From Ideonella sp. WA131b (GTDB taxonomy: Bacteria; Pseudomonadota; Gammaproteobacteria; Burkholderiales; Burkholderiaceae_C): a DNA stretch of 64,000 nucleotides. Under the pieces are notes generated by a model, which did no database searches, was not told where the DNA came from, and saw only the letters and a program-made list of their open reading frames with translations. The first letter of the stretch is position 1; each line of letters opens with the position of its first letter. Made by a program: the position numbers and the translations under genes. Shown one piece after another: positions 33,739 to 44,262 of this stretch. The stretch spans positions 62,001-126,000 of the forward strand of contig JAGTJW010000001.1 in assembly GCA_023657425.1 (NCBI GenBank), written 5' to 3'.

Positions 33739-35196
33739 CTACATCAGCACGATGTCGTACTGCTCCGGATTCACCCCGGCCTCCGCACTCAGCGAGATCG
33801 GCTTCCCGATGAACTCGGAGAGCCCCGCCAGGTGCACGCTCTCCTCGTCGAGCAGCATCTCCACCACCGCCGCGCTCGCCACCACGCGGAATTCCTTCGG
33901 GTTGAACTGCCTCGCCTCGCGCAGGATCTCGCGCAGGATGTCGTAGCACACGCTGCGCGCCGTCTTCACCTGCCCGCGGCCCTGGCAGGTGGGGCAGGGT
34001 TCGCACAGCATGTGCGCCAGGCTCTCGCGCGTGCGCTTGCGTGTCATCTCCACCAGGCCTAACTGTGTAAATCCGCTCACCGTGGTGCGCGTGCGGTCCC
34101 GGCTGAGCTGCTTCTTCAGCTCAGCCAGCACGGCCTGCTGGTGGGCCTCGTTCGTCATGTCGATGAAGTCGGCAATGATGATGCCGCCCAGGTTGCGCAA
34201 GCGCAGCTGCCGCGCCATCGCGCCTGCGGCCTCGAGGTTGGTCTTGAAGATCGTGTCGTCGAAGTTGCGCGCACCGACGAAGCCGCCGGTGTTGACGTCG
34301 ACGGTCGTCAGCGCCTCGGTCTGATCGATGATCAGGTAGCCGCCGCTCTTGAGCTCCACGCGCCGCGCCAGCGCGCGCTGGATCTCCTCTTCGATGCCGA
34401 AGAGGTCGAAGATCGGCCGCTCGCCGCGGTACAGATCCAGCTTGCCCACCGAGCTGGGCGTGTACTCGGCCCCGAAGCGCTGCAGCGCCTCAAACTGCAT
34501 GCGGCTGTCGATGCGGATGGTGGCGGTGTGCTCGTTGGCCAGGTCGCGCAGCACGCGCTCGGCCAGCGTCAGGTCCTGGTGCAGCAGCGTGCCCGGGGGC
34601 TGGCGCATGGCGCGCTCGCGGATGGTGGTCCAGGTGCGGCGCAGGTAGCGGATGTCGTCGGCCAGTTCCTCATCGGCCGCCTCCTCGGCGTTGGTGCGCA
34701 GGATGAAACCGCCCCCCCCGTCGGCCGCCAGCGCCGTCACCCGCGTACGCAGGCTCTCGCGCAGCTCGGCGCTGCCGATCTTCTGGCTGATGCCGATGTG
34801 GCTGTCGTGCGGCAGGAAGACCAGCATCCGGCCGGCGATGCTGACCTGCGTGGACAGGCGCGCGCCCTTGGTGCCGATGGCGTCCTTGATGACCTGCACG
34901 GTGAGCGTCTGCCCTTCGAACACCTGGCGTTCGATGGGCACCGGCGGTGTGTCGGTCTTGGGGCCCGGGTTCAGGTCGGCCACGTGCAGGAAGGCCGCAC
35001 GCTCCAGACCGATGTCGATGAAGGCGCTCTGCATGCCGGGCAGCACGCGCACCACCTTGCCCAGGTAGACGTTGCCCACCAGCCCGCGCTCCAGGGCGCG
35101 CTCGACGTGCAGTTCCTGCACGGCGCCGTTTTCCACGACGGCCACGCGCGTCTCTTGCGGGGCCCAGTTGATCAGGATGTCCTGCACGCTCGTCAC
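33739..35196 (-). CDS. rng: Ribonuclease G
   Basis: Exactly 485 residues from GTG 35196, the usual RNase G length; a much longer frame upstream is the shadow of maf. The protein begins '[23 protein letters not shown]', has an S1-like region '[32 protein letters not shown]' (in parts), the catalytic metal site '[11 protein letters not shown]...IADFIDM', and zinc-link cysteines '[14 protein letters not shown]'. It makes endonucleolytic cuts maturing 16S rRNA 5' ends and degrading some mRNAs. The start overlaps the maf stop (GTGA, 35193-35196). Last gene of the long leftward run. Confidence 0.96.
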   Translation of the reverse strand: MTSVQDILINWAPQETRVAVVENGAVQELHVERALERGLVGNVYLGKVVRVLPGMQSAFIDIGLERAAFLHVADLNPGPKTDTPPVPIERQVFEGQTLTVQVIKDAIGTKGARLSTQVSIAGRMLVFLPHDSHIGISQKIGSAELRESLRTRVTALAADGGGGFILRTNAEEAADEELADDIRYLRRTWTTIRERAMRQPPGTLLHQDLTLAERVLRDLANEHTATIRIDSRMQFEALQRFGAEYTPSSVGKLDLYRGERPIFDLFGIEEEIQRALARRVELKSGGYLIIDQTEALTTVDVNTGGFVGARNFDDTIFKTNLEAAGAMARQLRLRNLGGIIIADFIDMTNEAHQQAVLAELKKQLSRDRTRTTVSGFTQLGLVEMTRKRTRESLAHMLCEPCPTCQGRGQVKTARSVCYDILREILREARQFNPKEFRVVASAAVVEMLLDEESVHLAGLSEFIGKPISLSAEAGVNPEQYDIVLM

Positions 35197-35807
35197 CTCG
35201 GTTCGGGCCGCACGCCGCAGGCGCGCAGCAGGGATGTCGTCTCGAACAACGGCAGGCCCATGATGCCGCTGTGGCTGCCCGCGATGTGCGCCACATGCGC
35301 GGCGAAGGCGCCCTGGATGCCGTAGGCCCCCGCCTTGCCGAAGGGCTCGCCGCCAGCGACGTAGGCCTCGATGTCGGCCGCGGTCAGGGGCGCCACCCTC
35401 ACGTGCGAGGTGCTCAGCGCCGCGTGCGTTCGGCGGCCGTCGTGCACGGCCACGGCGGTGTGGACGCGGTGCGTGCGACCGGCCAGCGCCTGCAGCATCC
35501 GGTGCGCCTCGGCGGCGTCGGCCGGCTTGCCCAGGATGCGCCGGCCCAGGGCCACGGTGGTGTCGGCGCACAGCACGGGCGCCGCGGGCAGGCCGCGGCG
35601 GCGCAGGCGCTCGCGCGCGGCGCCCAGCTTGGCGCGCGTCACGCGCTGCACGTAGTCGGCCGGGCTCTCGCCGGCACGGGTGGCTTCCAGGGCCTCGGCG
35701 TCCTCGCCGTCGTCGGGCAGCAGCGGCTGAAAGCGCACGCCGATCTGCGCCAGCAGCTGTTGCCGACGCGGGCTCTGCGAGGCCAGATAGACAAAGGCGT
35801 GCGGCAT
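35193..35807 (-). CDS. maf: Maf-family nucleotide pyrophosphatase
   Basis: A 204-residue Maf protein: '[21 protein letters not shown]' at the N-terminus, '[16 protein letters not shown]', '[39 protein letters not shown]' (in parts), and '[39 protein letters not shown]' (in parts). It resembles the YhdE type that hydrolyses dTTP and UTP and modified forms, probably as a house-cleaning enzyme. It lies between rlmH (10-base gap) and rng (overlap). Confidence 0.95.
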   Translation of the reverse strand: MPHAFVYLASQSPRRQQLLAQIGVRFQPLLPDDGEDAEALEATRAGESPADYVQRVTRAKLGAARERLRRRGLPAAPVLCADTTVALGRRILGKPADAAEAHRMLQALAGRTHRVHTAVAVHDGRRTHAALSTSHVRVAPLTAADIEAYVAGGEPFGKAGAYGIQGAFAAHVAHIAGSHSGIMGLPLFETTSLLRACGVRPEPR

Positions 35808-35817
35808 GCGCGGGGCC

Positions 35818-36294
35818 CTATTCGCGGTGGTAGGGGTGGCCTTCGAGCAGGCTGTGCGCGCGGTACAGCGCCTCGGCCAGCAGCACGCGCACGAAGGCGT
35901 GCGGCAGCGTCAGGTCACTCAGGCGCAGCGTCTCGTCGGCGCTGCGCTTGATCGGGTCGTCCAGGCCGTCGGGGCCACCGATGAGCAGCGCGGCGTCGCG
36001 GCCGTCGTCGCGCCAGGCTTGCAGCCGATCGGCCAGCTGCCGGGTGGTGAGGCGCGTGCCGTGCTCGTCGAGCACCACGCGCCGCGGGCGGTGTTCCTTG
36101 GCCAGCACCGCCTCGAAGCGCTGGGCCTCGGCGGCCCGGCACTGCGCGGCGGTCTTGCCGGCGCTGCGCGGCTCGGCCTTCAACTCGCGCAGCTCCAGCC
36201 GCATCTCGGGCGGGAATCGCTTGGCGAAGTCAGCCCAGGCCACATCGGCCCAGGCGGGCTGGCGCTGGCCCACGGCCAACACCAGCAGCTTCAT
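35818..36294 (-). CDS. rlmH: 23S rRNA pseudouridine-1915 N3-methyltransferase
   Basis: A 158-residue SPOUT methyltransferase from ATG 36294: '[27 protein letters not shown]' (in parts), '[19 protein letters not shown]', '[11 protein letters not shown]' (the SAM-binding knot) and the closing '[25 protein letters not shown]' (in parts). It methylates pseudouridine 1915 in helix 69 of 23S rRNA on the assembled 70S ribosome. Its start overlaps the rsfS stop as ATGA, the conserved rsfS-rlmH pair. Confidence 0.96.
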   Translation of the reverse strand: MKLLVLAVGQRQPAWADVAWADFAKRFPPEMRLELRELKAEPRSAGKTAAQCRAAEAQRFEAVLAKEHRPRRVVLDEHGTRLTTRQLADRLQAWRDDGRDAALLIGGPDGLDDPIKRSADETLRLSDLTLPHAFVRVLLAEALYRAHSLLEGHPYHRE

Positions 36295-36914
36295 GCCGGG
36301 CGAGCGGTCTTCTTGGCGGGGGCCTTGCGCGCCGGGGCAGCCTTCTTCGCGGGAGCGGCGGGCTTCTTCGCCGCGGCGGCCTTCTTCGCGGGGGCGCGGG
36401 CCTTCTTCGCAGGCGCGCTGGCCTTCTTCGCCGCAGCGGCCTTCTTCGCAGGGGCACCCTTCTTGGCCGGCGCAGCGGCCTTCTTCGCGGGCGCGGCCGG
36501 GCGGGCGGCCTTCTTCGCAGGGGCCGGGGGCGGCTCGGGCTCGCTGGCCTTGGGCAGGCCCTTGGGCGCTTCGGCCGCCTTCAGGCGCACGGGCTTGCCG
36601 CCCCAGATTTCCTCGAGGTGGTAGTACTCGCGCACCGCCGGCTGCATGATGTGCGCCACCGCGGCGCCGCAGTCGACGATGATCCACTCGCCGTTGTCCT
36701 CGCCCTCGGTGGACAGCACCTGCATGCCGCGGCTCTTGACGCTGTCGCGCACACTGGCGGCCAGGGCCTTGGTCTGCCGGTTGCTGGTGCCGCTGGCCAC
36801 GATGACCCGCTCGAACATCGAGCTCAGATGCTCGGTGTTGAACACGGCGATGTTCTGGCCCTTCACATCTTCCAGGCCATCGACGATGGCGCGCTGCAGC
36901 TTGCGGATGTCCAG
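36291..36914 (-). CDS. rsfS: Ribosomal silencing factor RsfS with a long Lys/Ala/Pro tail
   Basis: Residues 1 to about 110 are the RsfS domain: '[50 protein letters not shown]' (in parts) and '[32 protein letters not shown]' (in parts). It binds uL14 on the large subunit and blocks subunit joining in starvation. No ATG, GTG or TTG occurs at a sensible place; CTG at 36914 encodes the residue before 'DIRKLQ' and has AAGGAG six bases upstream, so a CTG start is likely. After residue about 125 there are some 80 residues of 'AKKA' repeats with Pro and Gly, like histone H1-type tails. The RsfS domain alone is of normal length. The stop overlaps the rlmH start. Confidence 0.92.
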   Translation of the reverse strand: MDIRKLQRAIVDGLEDVKGQNIAVFNTEHLSSMFERVIVASGTSNRQTKALAASVRDSVKSRGMQVLSTEGEDNGEWIIVDCGAAVAHIMQPAVREYYHLEEIWGGKPVRLKAAEAPKGLPKASEPEPPPAPAKKAARPAAPAKKAAAPAKKGAPAKKAAAAKKASAPAKKARAPAKKAAAAKKPAAPAKKAAPARKAPAKKTARPA

Positions 36915-36916
36915 GT

Positions 36917-37525
36917 TCAGCTCCTTGTGTCGCGTTCCTCGCCCTCGTACAGGCGGTGTCGGGCAATATAGCGCGCCACTTCGGGCGGCACCATCGGCGT
37001 GAGGTCGGCGCCGGTGCGGGCGGCGTCGCGGATCTGTGTGCTGCTGATGTCGAGCATCGGCAGCGGCACCATGCGGTGCGGGTGGGCCAGCACCTCGGCC
37101 TGCGGGGCGCACACGGCGCCCGGGCGGTTGGCCACGGCCAGTTCCACGCGGCCCAGCAGCTCGCGCCAATGCGCCCAGGTGTGCAGGTTGGCGTACTGGT
37201 CTTGCCCGATCAGCAGCACCCATTGGTGGCCGGGCTCGGCGGCCTGCAGCGCGCGCACGGTGTCGAGCGTGAAGCTCGGGCCGTCGCGGTCGACCTCGAT
37301 GCGCTCGAGCACGAAGCGCGGCTCGTGCGCGATGGCCGCTTCCACCATGGCCACGCGGTGCGCCGCGGCCGTCACGGCGCGGCCGCCCAGTTTCTGCCAG
37401 GGCTGGCCCGCGGGCACCCAGCGCACGCTGTCCAGTGCCAGCGCCGCCAGCGCCGACTCGGCCAGCGCCCCGTGCGCGCGGTGCACGGGGTCGAAGGTGC
37501 CGCCGAACAGGCCGATGCGGCTCAC
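36917..37525 (-). CDS. nadD: Nicotinate-nucleotide adenylyltransferase
   Basis: A 202-residue enzyme from GTG 37525. The nucleotidyl-transferase signature '[22 protein letters not shown]' (GGTFDPxHxxH) and the late '[30 protein letters not shown]' (in parts, with the ISST motif) define NadD. It makes deamido-NAD from nicotinate mononucleotide and ATP. The ribosome-binding AAGGAG of rsfS lies within its last codons. It follows hemF by 18 bases. Confidence 0.95.
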   Translation of the reverse strand: MSRIGLFGGTFDPVHRAHGALAESALAALALDSVRWVPAGQPWQKLGGRAVTAAAHRVAMVEAAIAHEPRFVLERIEVDRDGPSFTLDTVRALQAAEPGHQWVLLIGQDQYANLHTWAHWRELLGRVELAVANRPGAVCAPQAEVLAHPHRMVPLPMLDISSTQIRDAARTGADLTPMVPPEVARYIARHRLYEGEERDTRS

Positions 37526-37543
37526 GGCGGGCTCACGGGGCCT

Positions 37544-38467
37544 TCACGCCACAAGCCAATCGCGCGGCGGCAGGAAGTCGGTGTACAGCCGCGCCTCGGG
37601 CGTGCCGGGCTCGGGCTTCCAGTCGTAGCGCCACTTCACGATGGGCGGCATGCTCATCAGGATGCTCTCGGTGCGGCCGTCGCCGTGCAGGCCGAAGTGG
37701 GTGCCGCGATCCCACACGAGGTTGAACTCCACGTAGCGGCCGCGCCGGTAGGCTTGGAAGTCGCGCTCACGATCGCCATAGGCCATGCCGCGGCGGCGCT
37801 GCACGATGGGCCGGTAGGCCGGGATGAAGGCGTCGCCCACCGCGCGCATGAGCGCAAAGCCCCGCTCGAAGCCGCCGTCGTTGAAGTCGTCGAAGAAGAT
37901 GCCGCCGATGCCGCGCGCCTCGGCCCGGTGCTTGAGGAAGAAGTACTCGTCGCACCAGGGCTTGAAGCGCCCGTACAGATCGGCGCCGTGGGGCGCCAGC
38001 GCGTCGGCGCAGGTGCGGTGGAAGTGCACCGCGTCGTCCTCGAACGGGTAGTAGGGCGTGAGGTCCATGCCGCCGCCGAACCACTGCACCGGCTCGCCCT
38101 GCTCGGGAAAGGCCGCGAGCATGCGCACGTTCATGTGCACCGTGGGCACGTAGGGGTTGCGCGGATGCATCACCAGGCTCACGCCCAGGGCCTCGAAGCG
38201 CGCGCCGGCCAGCTCGGGCCGGTGCTGCGTGGCGCTCGGCGGCAGCTTGCGGCCCTGGACATGGCTGAAGTTGCAGCCGCCGCGCTCGAGCACGCCGCCC
38301 TCCTCCACCAGCTGGCTCAGGCCGTCGCCTTCGAGCTTGCCGCCGACCGGGCGGGTCCAGCCGTCGCGGCGGAAGGGTGAGCCGTCTTCCTCTTCGAAAG
38401 CGGCGACGATGCGCCCTTGAAGGCCCAGCAGGTACTCGCGCACGGCCGTGGTGGGGTCTTGGCTCAT
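37544..38467 (-). CDS. hemF: Oxygen-dependent coproporphyrinogen III oxidase
   Basis: A 307-residue HemF that converts coproporphyrinogen III to protoporphyrinogen IX using O2. Conserved parts are '[16 protein letters not shown]', '[21 protein letters not shown]', '[22 protein letters not shown]' (in parts), '[27 protein letters not shown]' (in parts), and '[31 protein letters not shown]' (in parts). Length is typical. It lies between the acyltransferase gene (4-base gap) and nadD, in the usual order for the group. Its presence indicates aerobic heme synthesis. Confidence 0.97.
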   Translation of the reverse strand: MSQDPTTAVREYLLGLQGRIVAAFEEEDGSPFRRDGWTRPVGGKLEGDGLSQLVEEGGVLERGGCNFSHVQGRKLPPSATQHRPELAGARFEALGVSLVMHPRNPYVPTVHMNVRMLAAFPEQGEPVQWFGGGMDLTPYYPFEDDAVHFHRTCADALAPHGADLYGRFKPWCDEYFFLKHRAEARGIGGIFFDDFNDGGFERGFALMRAVGDAFIPAYRPIVQRRRGMAYGDRERDFQAYRRGRYVEFNLVWDRGTHFGLHGDGRTESILMSMPPIVKWRYDWKPEPGTPEARLYTDFLPPRDWLVA

Positions 38468-38471
38468 GGGG

Positions 38472-39104
38472 TCACTTCTCCAGCAGCCGCACCGGCGCGG
38501 CCTTGTGATGTTTGCAGCCGCGCGTGCCTTCGCAGACGGCGGCCATGGCGGCCAGGTCGAGCTTGGGGTCGCCGCTCAGGCGCCAGGCGTGCTCCAGCCG
38601 CACCTCGCGGCGGCCGAAGTCCAACAGCGCCAGCGCCACGGGCACGTCGGCCTGCAGCGCGATGCGGTAGAAGCCGCTGCGCCAGCCCTCGGTGCGCGAG
38701 CGCGTGCCCTCGGGCGACAGGCCCATCCACAGGAATCGGTCGTCGGCTTTTGCGCTCTGCAGCTCGCTCACCATCAGCCCCACCATGCCCTGCGGCCCGC
38801 GGTGGCGTCCCACCGGGCGCGCACCCAGCGAGCGGATCCAGGTGCCGAAGAGCGGCCAGCGGAACAGGCTTTCCTTGGCCCACCAGGTGAGCGGCAAGCC
38901 CACCGCCACCCGGGCCAGCATGGCCACCGGGAAATCCCAGTTCGAGGTGTGCGGCCAGGCGATCATCACGCCCTGCCGGGCCGGCATGCCCGGGCACGCC
39001 ACGCGCCAGCCAAACAGGCGCAACACCGCGCGCGCCCAGGCGCCGCCCTGCAGCGGCACTCCCATGGGCAGCGGCTGCGGGGCAAGGCGCTGCGGAACGT
39101 TCAA
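38472..39104 (-). CDS. PlsC-like 1-acyl-glycerol-3-phosphate acyltransferase
   Basis: A 210-residue acyltransferase with the HX4D-type motif in '[21 protein letters not shown]' and the later '[25 protein letters not shown]' (in parts, EGTR motif). These place it in the PlsC superfamily that acylates lysophospholipids or related acceptors. It is shorter than plain PlsC and belongs to a subgroup often found between purD and hemF in Burkholderiales. The acceptor is uncertain. The C-terminus '[18 protein letters not shown]' is unusually rich in Cys, His and Lys. Confidence 0.82.
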   Translation of the reverse strand: MNVPQRLAPQPLPMGVPLQGGAWARAVLRLFGWRVACPGMPARQGVMIAWPHTSNWDFPVAMLARVAVGLPLTWWAKESLFRWPLFGTWIRSLGARPVGRHRGPQGMVGLMVSELQSAKADDRFLWMGLSPEGTRSRTEGWRSGFYRIALQADVPVALALLDFGRREVRLEHAWRLSGDPKLDLAAMAAVCEGTRGCKHHKAAPVRLLEK

Positions 39105-39126
39105 GGGCTCAGGGGCCAGCGGCCGC

Positions 39127-40389
39127 TCAGTGCTTGATGGCTCGGTGGCCGATGTCGTTGCGCCAATGCGCGCCCGCCATCTGAACCTGCCGAACCGCAG
39201 TCAGCGCCTGCTGCTGCGCCTGACGGACGCTGTCGCCCAGCGCGGTGACGCACAGCACGCGGCCGCCGCTGCTCTTGAGCATGCCGCCATCCAGCATCGT
39301 GCCGGCATGGAACACCTGCAGTTCCGGCGAGGCGGCCGGCAGCGCCGTGAGGGCGTCGCCCTTGCGCGGGCTGGCCGGGTAGCCGTGCGCGGCCACCACC
39401 ACGCCGAGTGCGACGCGGCGGTCCCACTGCAGATCGACACTCGCCAGCTGGCCCTCGGTGGCGGCCATCAGCAGCTCGAAGAGGTCGCTCTTCAGGCGCA
39501 TCAGGATGACCTCGGCCTCGGGGTCGCCCAGCCGCGCATTGAATTCCACGGTGCGCGGCCGCCCCTGGGCATCGATCATCAGCCCGGCGTACAGGAAGCC
39601 GCTGAACGGGTGGCCGTCACGCGCCATGCCGGCGATGGTGGGCTGCACGATCTCGCGCATCACGCGCGCGTGCACGTCGGGCGTCACCACCGGGGCCGGT
39701 GAATAGGCACCCATGCCGCCGGTGTTGGGGCCGGTGTCGCCCTCGCCCACGCGCTTGTGGTCCTGGCTGGTGGCCAGCGCGACGACGTCGCGGCCGTCGG
39801 AGACGACGATGAAGCTCGCTTCCTCGCCGGCCATGAACTCCTCGATGACCACACGCCCGCCCACGGTGGCCAGCATGTGGTCGATGGCGGCGTGGGCCTC
39901 GTCTTCCGTCATCGCCACGACCACGCCCTTGCCCGCCGCCAGGCCGTCGGCCTTGATGACGATGGGCGCGCCGTGCTTGGCCACGTGCGCGTGCGCGGCG
40001 GCGGCCTCGGTGAAGCTGGCGTACAGCGCGGTGGGGATGCCGTGGCGCTGCATGAAGTCCTTGGCGTAGCTCTTGGAGCTTTCGAGCTGCGCCGCCGCCC
40101 GCGTGGGGCCGAAGATGCGCAGTCCGCGGGCGCGGAAGGCGTCCACCACGCCGGCGGCCAGCGGCGCCTCGGGGCCCACCACGGTGAGCGCCACCTTCTC
40201 GGCGGCGGCAAAGTCCACCAGCGCGGTGATGTCGTTCACACCGTCGAAGGGCAGGTTCTTCAGCGCCGGGTCGGCGGCGGTGCCGCCGTTGCCGGGGGCC
40301 ACGAACACGGTCTGCACGCGGGCCGACTGCGCCAGCTTCCAGGCCAGCGCGTGCTCGCGGCCGCCGCCGCCGATGACGAGCACCTTCAT
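39127..40389 (-). CDS. purD: Phosphoribosylamine-glycine ligase
   Basis: A 420-residue ATP-grasp enzyme for the second step of purine synthesis, joining glycine to phosphoribosylamine. Signatures: '[21 protein letters not shown]', '[25 protein letters not shown]' (in parts), '[17 protein letters not shown]', '[18 protein letters not shown]', '[15 protein letters not shown]' and '[19 protein letters not shown]'. It overlaps the yebC stop by four bases (40386-40389). Confidence 0.97.
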   Translation of the reverse strand: MKVLVIGGGGREHALAWKLAQSARVQTVFVAPGNGGTAADPALKNLPFDGVNDITALVDFAAAEKVALTVVGPEAPLAAGVVDAFRARGLRIFGPTRAAAQLESSKSYAKDFMQRHGIPTALYASFTEAAAAHAHVAKHGAPIVIKADGLAAGKGVVVAMTEDEAHAAIDHMLATVGGRVVIEEFMAGEEASFIVVSDGRDVVALATSQDHKRVGEGDTGPNTGGMGAYSPAPVVTPDVHARVMREIVQPTIAGMARDGHPFSGFLYAGLMIDAQGRPRTVEFNARLGDPEAEVILMRLKSDLFELLMAATEGQLASVDLQWDRRVALGVVVAAHGYPASPRKGDALTALPAASPELQVFHAGTMLDGGMLKSSGGRVLCVTALGDSVRQAQQQALTAVRQVQMAGAHWRNDIGHRAIKH

Positions 40390-41114
40390 GCCTCGTTCAA
40401 TGCGGCGTTGTGGAAGACATCCTGCACGTCGTCGAGGTCCTCGATCACGTCGAGCAGCTTCTGCATGCGCGCGGCGTCCTCGCCAGCCAGTTCGATGGTG
40501 TTCTCGGCGCGCATCGTCACCTCGGCGATCTCGGGCTTCAGGCCCTTGGCCTCGAGCGCGGCCTTCACGGCCTCGAAGGCGGCCGGCGAGGTCAGCACCT
40601 CGATGGCGCCGTCCTCACCGGTGATGACATCGTCGGCACCGGCCTCCAGCGCCACCTCCATCACCACGTCCTCGCTGGTGCCGGGCGCAAAGACGAGCTG
40701 CCCGCAGTGCTTGAACTGGAAGGCCACCGAGCCCTCGGTGCCCAGGTTGCCGCCGTACTTGCTGAAGGCATGCCGCACCTCGGCCACGGTGCGCACGCGG
40801 TTGTCCGTCATGCAGTCCACGATGAGGGCCGCGCCGCCGATGCCGTAGCCCTCGTAGCGGATCTCCTCGTAGTGGGCGCCCTCGAGGTTGCCGGTGGCCT
40901 TGTCGATGTTGCGCTTGACGGTGTCGACCGGCAGGTTCACGGCCTTGGCCTTGTCGATGGCCAGCCGCAGGCGCGGGTTGGCCGCCGGGTCGCCACCGCC
41001 CAGGCGGGCCGCAACCATGATCTCGCGGATGACGCGCGTCCAGGCCTTGCCGCGTTTTTCGTCCTGGCGGCCCTTGCGGTGCTGGATGTTGGCCCACTTG
41101 GAATGACCGGCCAT
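40386..41114 (-). CDS. yebC: YebC/PmpR-family translational or transcriptional regulator
   Basis: A 242-residue YebC protein opening '[22 protein letters not shown]', then '[34 protein letters not shown]' (in parts), '[48 protein letters not shown]' (in parts), and a final acidic helix. The family has been described as transcription regulators (PmpR) and, more recently, as factors that help ribosomes at proline stretches. It begins the purD-containing run; its start lies back to back with the unknown gene at 41230. Confidence 0.95.
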   Translation of the reverse strand: MAGHSKWANIQHRKGRQDEKRGKAWTRVIREIMVAARLGGGDPAANPRLRLAIDKAKAVNLPVDTVKRNIDKATGNLEGAHYEEIRYEGYGIGGAALIVDCMTDNRVRTVAEVRHAFSKYGGNLGTEGSVAFQFKHCGQLVFAPGTSEDVVMEVALEAGADDVITGEDGAIEVLTSPAAFEAVKAALEAKGLKPEIAEVTMRAENTIELAGEDAARMQKLLDVIEDLDDVQDVFHNAALNEA

Positions 41115-41229
41115 GGGTGCTGCTGCTGTTCGTCGGGTGTCGGGTCTTCGATTTTACGGGGGCGGCCCCGGGGGCTCTGGCGTTACGCTGTCGCACGACC
41201 GGCCGCTGCGATGCCGGCGCGGAGCACCT

Positions 41230-42114
41230 ATGGACCTCGACACCTGGCTCGACGACGCCTGGAACCGCCACGCCGACGCGCCGGACGCCGTGATGGCCGC
41301 ACTGGCCAGCACCGGCGCCGGGCTCGCCAGCGACGACGACGGCATCGGCCGCCTGTTGCACCTGGCGCATCACGTGGCGGGCGCGCACCTGGGCGGGCCG
41401 GCCGCGCTGGACGCCGGCCGCACGCTGCTGGGCGCCCTGGCGGCCCTGCCCGCCGCCGGGGCCGCGGCACGGGCCAGCGCCGCCCAGTACGACCGCGCGC
41501 TGGCCCTCACCGGCGGCGCCGGCAGCGCCACCGCCGGCCTCGCAGCGCCCGAGGCCGTCCGAGTGATGGCACTGGCCGCCACCAACCTGGCCGAGCGCGA
41601 CCCCTCCCGCGCCGGCACGCTGCTGGGGCAGGCCGTGGCCGCCGCCGAGGCCGCGTCGCTGCCCGACGCCGATCCCGCCGTGCGCGCACTGGCCGTGGCC
41701 GGCAACAACATCGCCGCCGCGCTGGGCGAGCGGGCCGCGCTGGACGACGCGATGCGCGGCCTGATGCTGAAGGCCGCGGAGGTCGGCCTGGCCTGCTGGC
41801 GCCGCGCCGGCAACTGGCTGCACGAGGAGCGCGCCCACTACCGGCTGGCGCACTCGCACCTCAAGGCCGGCGACCCGGCGCTGGCGCGCCATCACGCCCA
41901 GGCCTGCCTGGCCCTGGTGGCCGCCCACGGCGACGAGGTCCTGGAACGCTTCTTCGGTGAAGAGGCCCTGGGCCTGGCCGAGGCCGCGGCGGGCGACGCC
42001 GCCGCCCACGGCCGTGCGCTGGCCGCCGCGCGCGCCGCCTTCGAGCGGCTGAGCCCCGACGACCAGTCGTGGTGTCGCGCCAGCCTCGACAGCCTGTCCG
42101 CCGCCCTGCCCTAG
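41230..42114 (+). CDS. Unknown Ala-rich helical protein, TPR-like
   Basis: About 294 residues from ATG 41230 (GGAG seven bases upstream). I do not recognise the family. The protein is almost entirely helical and Ala-rich, with recurring 30-40 residue segments such as 'RVMALAATNLAERDPSRAGTLLGQAVAAAE' (in parts), 'AAEVGLACWRRAGNWLHEERAHYRLAHSHLKAGDPALARHHAQACLAL' (in parts) and 'FGEEALGLAEAAAGD'. This is a tetratricopeptide-like pattern and suggests a protein-binding scaffold. There is no signal peptide or membrane segment. It lies 45 bases before the DUF853 ATPase gene, so the two may be co-expressed. Confidence 0.65.
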   Translation: MDLDTWLDDAWNRHADAPDAVMAALASTGAGLASDDDGIGRLLHLAHHVAGAHLGGPAALDAGRTLLGALAALPAAGAAARASAAQYDRALALTGGAGSATAGLAAPEAVRVMALAATNLAERDPSRAGTLLGQAVAAAEAASLPDADPAVRALAVAGNNIAAALGERAALDDAMRGLMLKAAEVGLACWRRAGNWLHEERAHYRLAHSHLKAGDPALARHHAQACLALVAAHGDEVLERFFGEEALGLAEAAAGDAAAHGRALAAARAAFERLSPDDQSWCRASLDSLSAALP

Positions 42115-42159
42115 ACTGCGCGCCGTCGCGCGGCACCGGCGCCGCGCTGGAGCGTCGTG

Positions 42160-43683
42160 ATGCCCGATCCCATCCTGCTGGCCCGCCACGGCAAGGTCGA
42201 GTGCCACCTGCTGCCGGCCCTGGCCAACCGCCATGGCCTCGTCACCGGCGCCACCGGCACCGGCAAGACCATCACGCTGCAGACGCTGGCCGAGAGCTTC
42301 AGCAGGATCGGCGTGCCCGTGTTCATGGCCGACGTGAAGGGCGACCTCACCGGCATCAGCCAGCGCGGCGCGCTGCCACCCAAGGTGAAGGCCATCCTCG
42401 CCGAGCGTGGCATCGCCGAGCCCGAACCCTTCCAGTGCCCCGCCACCCTGTGGGACGTGTTCGGCGAACAGGGCCACCCGGTGCGCGCCACCGTGTCGGA
42501 CATGGGCCCGCTGCTGCTGGCGCGCATGCTGGCGCTCAACGAGACGCAGGCCGGCGTGCTGAGCCTCGTCTTCAAGATCGCCGACGACGCCGGCATGGCG
42601 CTGCTGGACATGAAGGACCTGCGCGCCATGCTGCAGCACGTGGGCGAGAACGGCAAGCAGTTCACCACCGAGTACGGCAACATCAGCGCCGCCAGCGTGG
42701 GCGCCATCCAGCGCGGCCTGCTGCAGATCGAGGAGCAAGGCGGCGACCAGTTCTTCGGCGAGCCCATGCTCGACATCGCCGACTTCATGCAGACGGTGGA
42801 CGGCCACGGCGTCATCAACATCCTCGCGGCCGACAAGCTGATGAACGCGCCGCGGCTGTATGCCACCTTCCTGCTGTGGATGCTGAGCGAGCTGTTCGAG
42901 ACGCTGCCCGAGGTGGGCGACCTCGACAAGCCCAAGCTGGTGTTCTTCTTCGACGAGGCGCACTTGCTGTTCAAGGACGCCCCGGCGGCGCTGGTGGAGC
43001 GCATCGAACTCGTGGTGCGCCTGGTGCGCAGCAAGGGCGTGGGCGTGTACTTCGTGACGCAGAACCCGCTCGACGTGCCCGACACCGTGCTGGCGCAGCT
43101 GGGCAACCGCGTGCAGCACGCGCTGCGCGCCTTCACGCCGCGCGACCAGAAGGCCGTGAAGGCCGCCGCCGACACCATGCGCGCCAACCCGGGCATCAAG
43201 GACATGGCCACGGCCATCCAGGAGCTGGCCGTGGGCGAGGCGCTGGTGAGCCTGCTCGACAGCAAGGGCCGGCCGAGCGTGACCGAGCGCGTGTACGTGC
43301 TGCCGCCGGGCAGCCAGATCGGCCCCATCACGCCGGCGCAGCGCCAGGCGCTGCTGGCCAGCAGCCTGGTGGCGGGCACGTACGAGAAGACGATCGACCG
43401 CGAGTCGGCCTACGAGATGCTCAAGGGCCGTGCCACGACGGCGGCCCAGGCAGCGCCCGGTGGCCTGCCCGCCGGCGGCGGCGCGGCGGCCCCGTCCGGC
43501 GGCGGCGTGATGGACATGGTGAAGGACATGATGCTCGGCAGCACCGGCCCGCGTGGTGGGCAGCGGCCCGGGCTGGTGCAGGCGGCGGCCGGCTCGGCGG
43601 TGCGCAGCATCGGCTCGGCCGTGGGCCGCGAGATCGTGCGCGGGGTGCTGGGCTCGCTGCTCGGGGGCTCGCGCAGGCGCTGA
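42160..43683 (+). CDS. HerA-like DUF853 ATPase (YjgR family)
   Basis: A 507-residue ATPase from ATG 42160 (GGAG seven bases upstream; GTG 42157 adds one codon). The FtsK/HerA-like core has Walker A '[20 protein letters not shown]' , '[18 protein letters not shown]', the Walker B '[17 protein letters not shown]' and sensor-like '[32 protein letters not shown]' (in parts). The C-terminal 60 residues are Gly/Ala-rich and end in basic 'GGSRRR'. YjgR proteins are widespread, soluble and poorly understood; a DNA- or protein-translocating activity is assumed from the fold. Confidence 0.9.
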   Translation: MPDPILLARHGKVECHLLPALANRHGLVTGATGTGKTITLQTLAESFSRIGVPVFMADVKGDLTGISQRGALPPKVKAILAERGIAEPEPFQCPATLWDVFGEQGHPVRATVSDMGPLLLARMLALNETQAGVLSLVFKIADDAGMALLDMKDLRAMLQHVGENGKQFTTEYGNISAASVGAIQRGLLQIEEQGGDQFFGEPMLDIADFMQTVDGHGVINILAADKLMNAPRLYATFLLWMLSELFETLPEVGDLDKPKLVFFFDEAHLLFKDAPAALVERIELVVRLVRSKGVGVYFVTQNPLDVPDTVLAQLGNRVQHALRAFTPRDQKAVKAAADTMRANPGIKDMATAIQELAVGEALVSLLDSKGRPSVTERVYVLPPGSQIGPITPAQRQALLASSLVAGTYEKTIDRESAYEMLKGRATTAAQAAPGGLPAGGGAAAPSGGGVMDMVKDMMLGSTGPRGGQRPGLVQAAAGSAVRSIGSAVGREIVRGVLGSLLGGSRRR

Positions 43684-43720
43684 CTGCGCTGCGGCAGCTG
43701 CGGCAAGTGCAAGCGCGGCC

Positions 43721-44119
43721 TCAGGCGTCCTTCACCAGCACCCGGTTCTCGAAGCTCTCGCCCTCAAAGCCGTCACTCTTGAAGCAATAGGGCGTGGCGC
43801 CGATGTCGCGCCAGCCCTGGCGGCCGTACCAGGCCCGGGCGTGGGCGTTGCCGACCCAGGCGGTGAGCCACAGGCGCGTGCTACACGAAACCCAGCAGAT
43901 GCCCTTGGCACTCGGCGACGAGCAGGCCACCCGCCGGCCGTGCCAGCAGGCGGGCCATGGCGTCGGGGCCGAACGACTGCTGCACCTCGCGCACCAGCGC
44001 CGGCCGGATGCCGTGCGGTGGCGTAGGTGTCGAGGAACACCTGCGGCGGCCAAGCGCGCCCAGTACCTGCGCGTCGTCGGGGCGGGCGGGGCGCAGAGAT
44101 CGGCGGCGGCTGTGCTCAT
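43721..44119 (-). pseudogene. GNAT acetyltransferase gene, frameshifted and internally deleted
   Basis: Pieces of one GNAT protein lie in three frames of the minus strand. The order is 'SLRPARPDDAQVLGALG', 'VFLDTYAT', 'GIRPALVREVQQSFGPDAMARLLARPAGGLLVAECQGHLLGF' (in parts) and, after a jump, 'LWLTAWVGNAHARAWYGRQGWRDIGATPYCF' (in parts) to 'FENRVLVKDA'. The part that normally carries the acetyl-CoA-binding Q/RxxGxG/A motif is missing between 'HLLGF' and 'LWLTAW'. Frame changes could be sequence errors, as in neighbouring genes, but the missing motif points to a real lesion. Product if intact: a small-molecule or protein N-acetyltransferase. Confidence 0.6.
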
Positions 44120-44262
44120 GTCCTGGATCCTGCGCCTGCTGCGCGCCGACAGGGCAACCGTCGGCTGGCGCCCCATCGAGAGTCATCTGGCGACACCGGC
44201 CGCCCAGCTGTCGCGGCACGACAGCTGAGTTCGACGCTCGGGCCCGCCGACAATCCCCGGCG

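Noticed and set aside
36300..36530. Tandem DNA repeat or CRISPR-like array in rsfS
   Set aside because: The repetition is at protein level (AKKA with variable Pro and Gly), the units are irregular and in frame with rsfS, and there are no spacers.
40615..43119. 834-codon minus-strand frame
   Set aside because: It spans yebC and runs antisense to the unknown gene and DUF853. It is Gln/Ala/Gly/His-rich low-complexity shadow coding.
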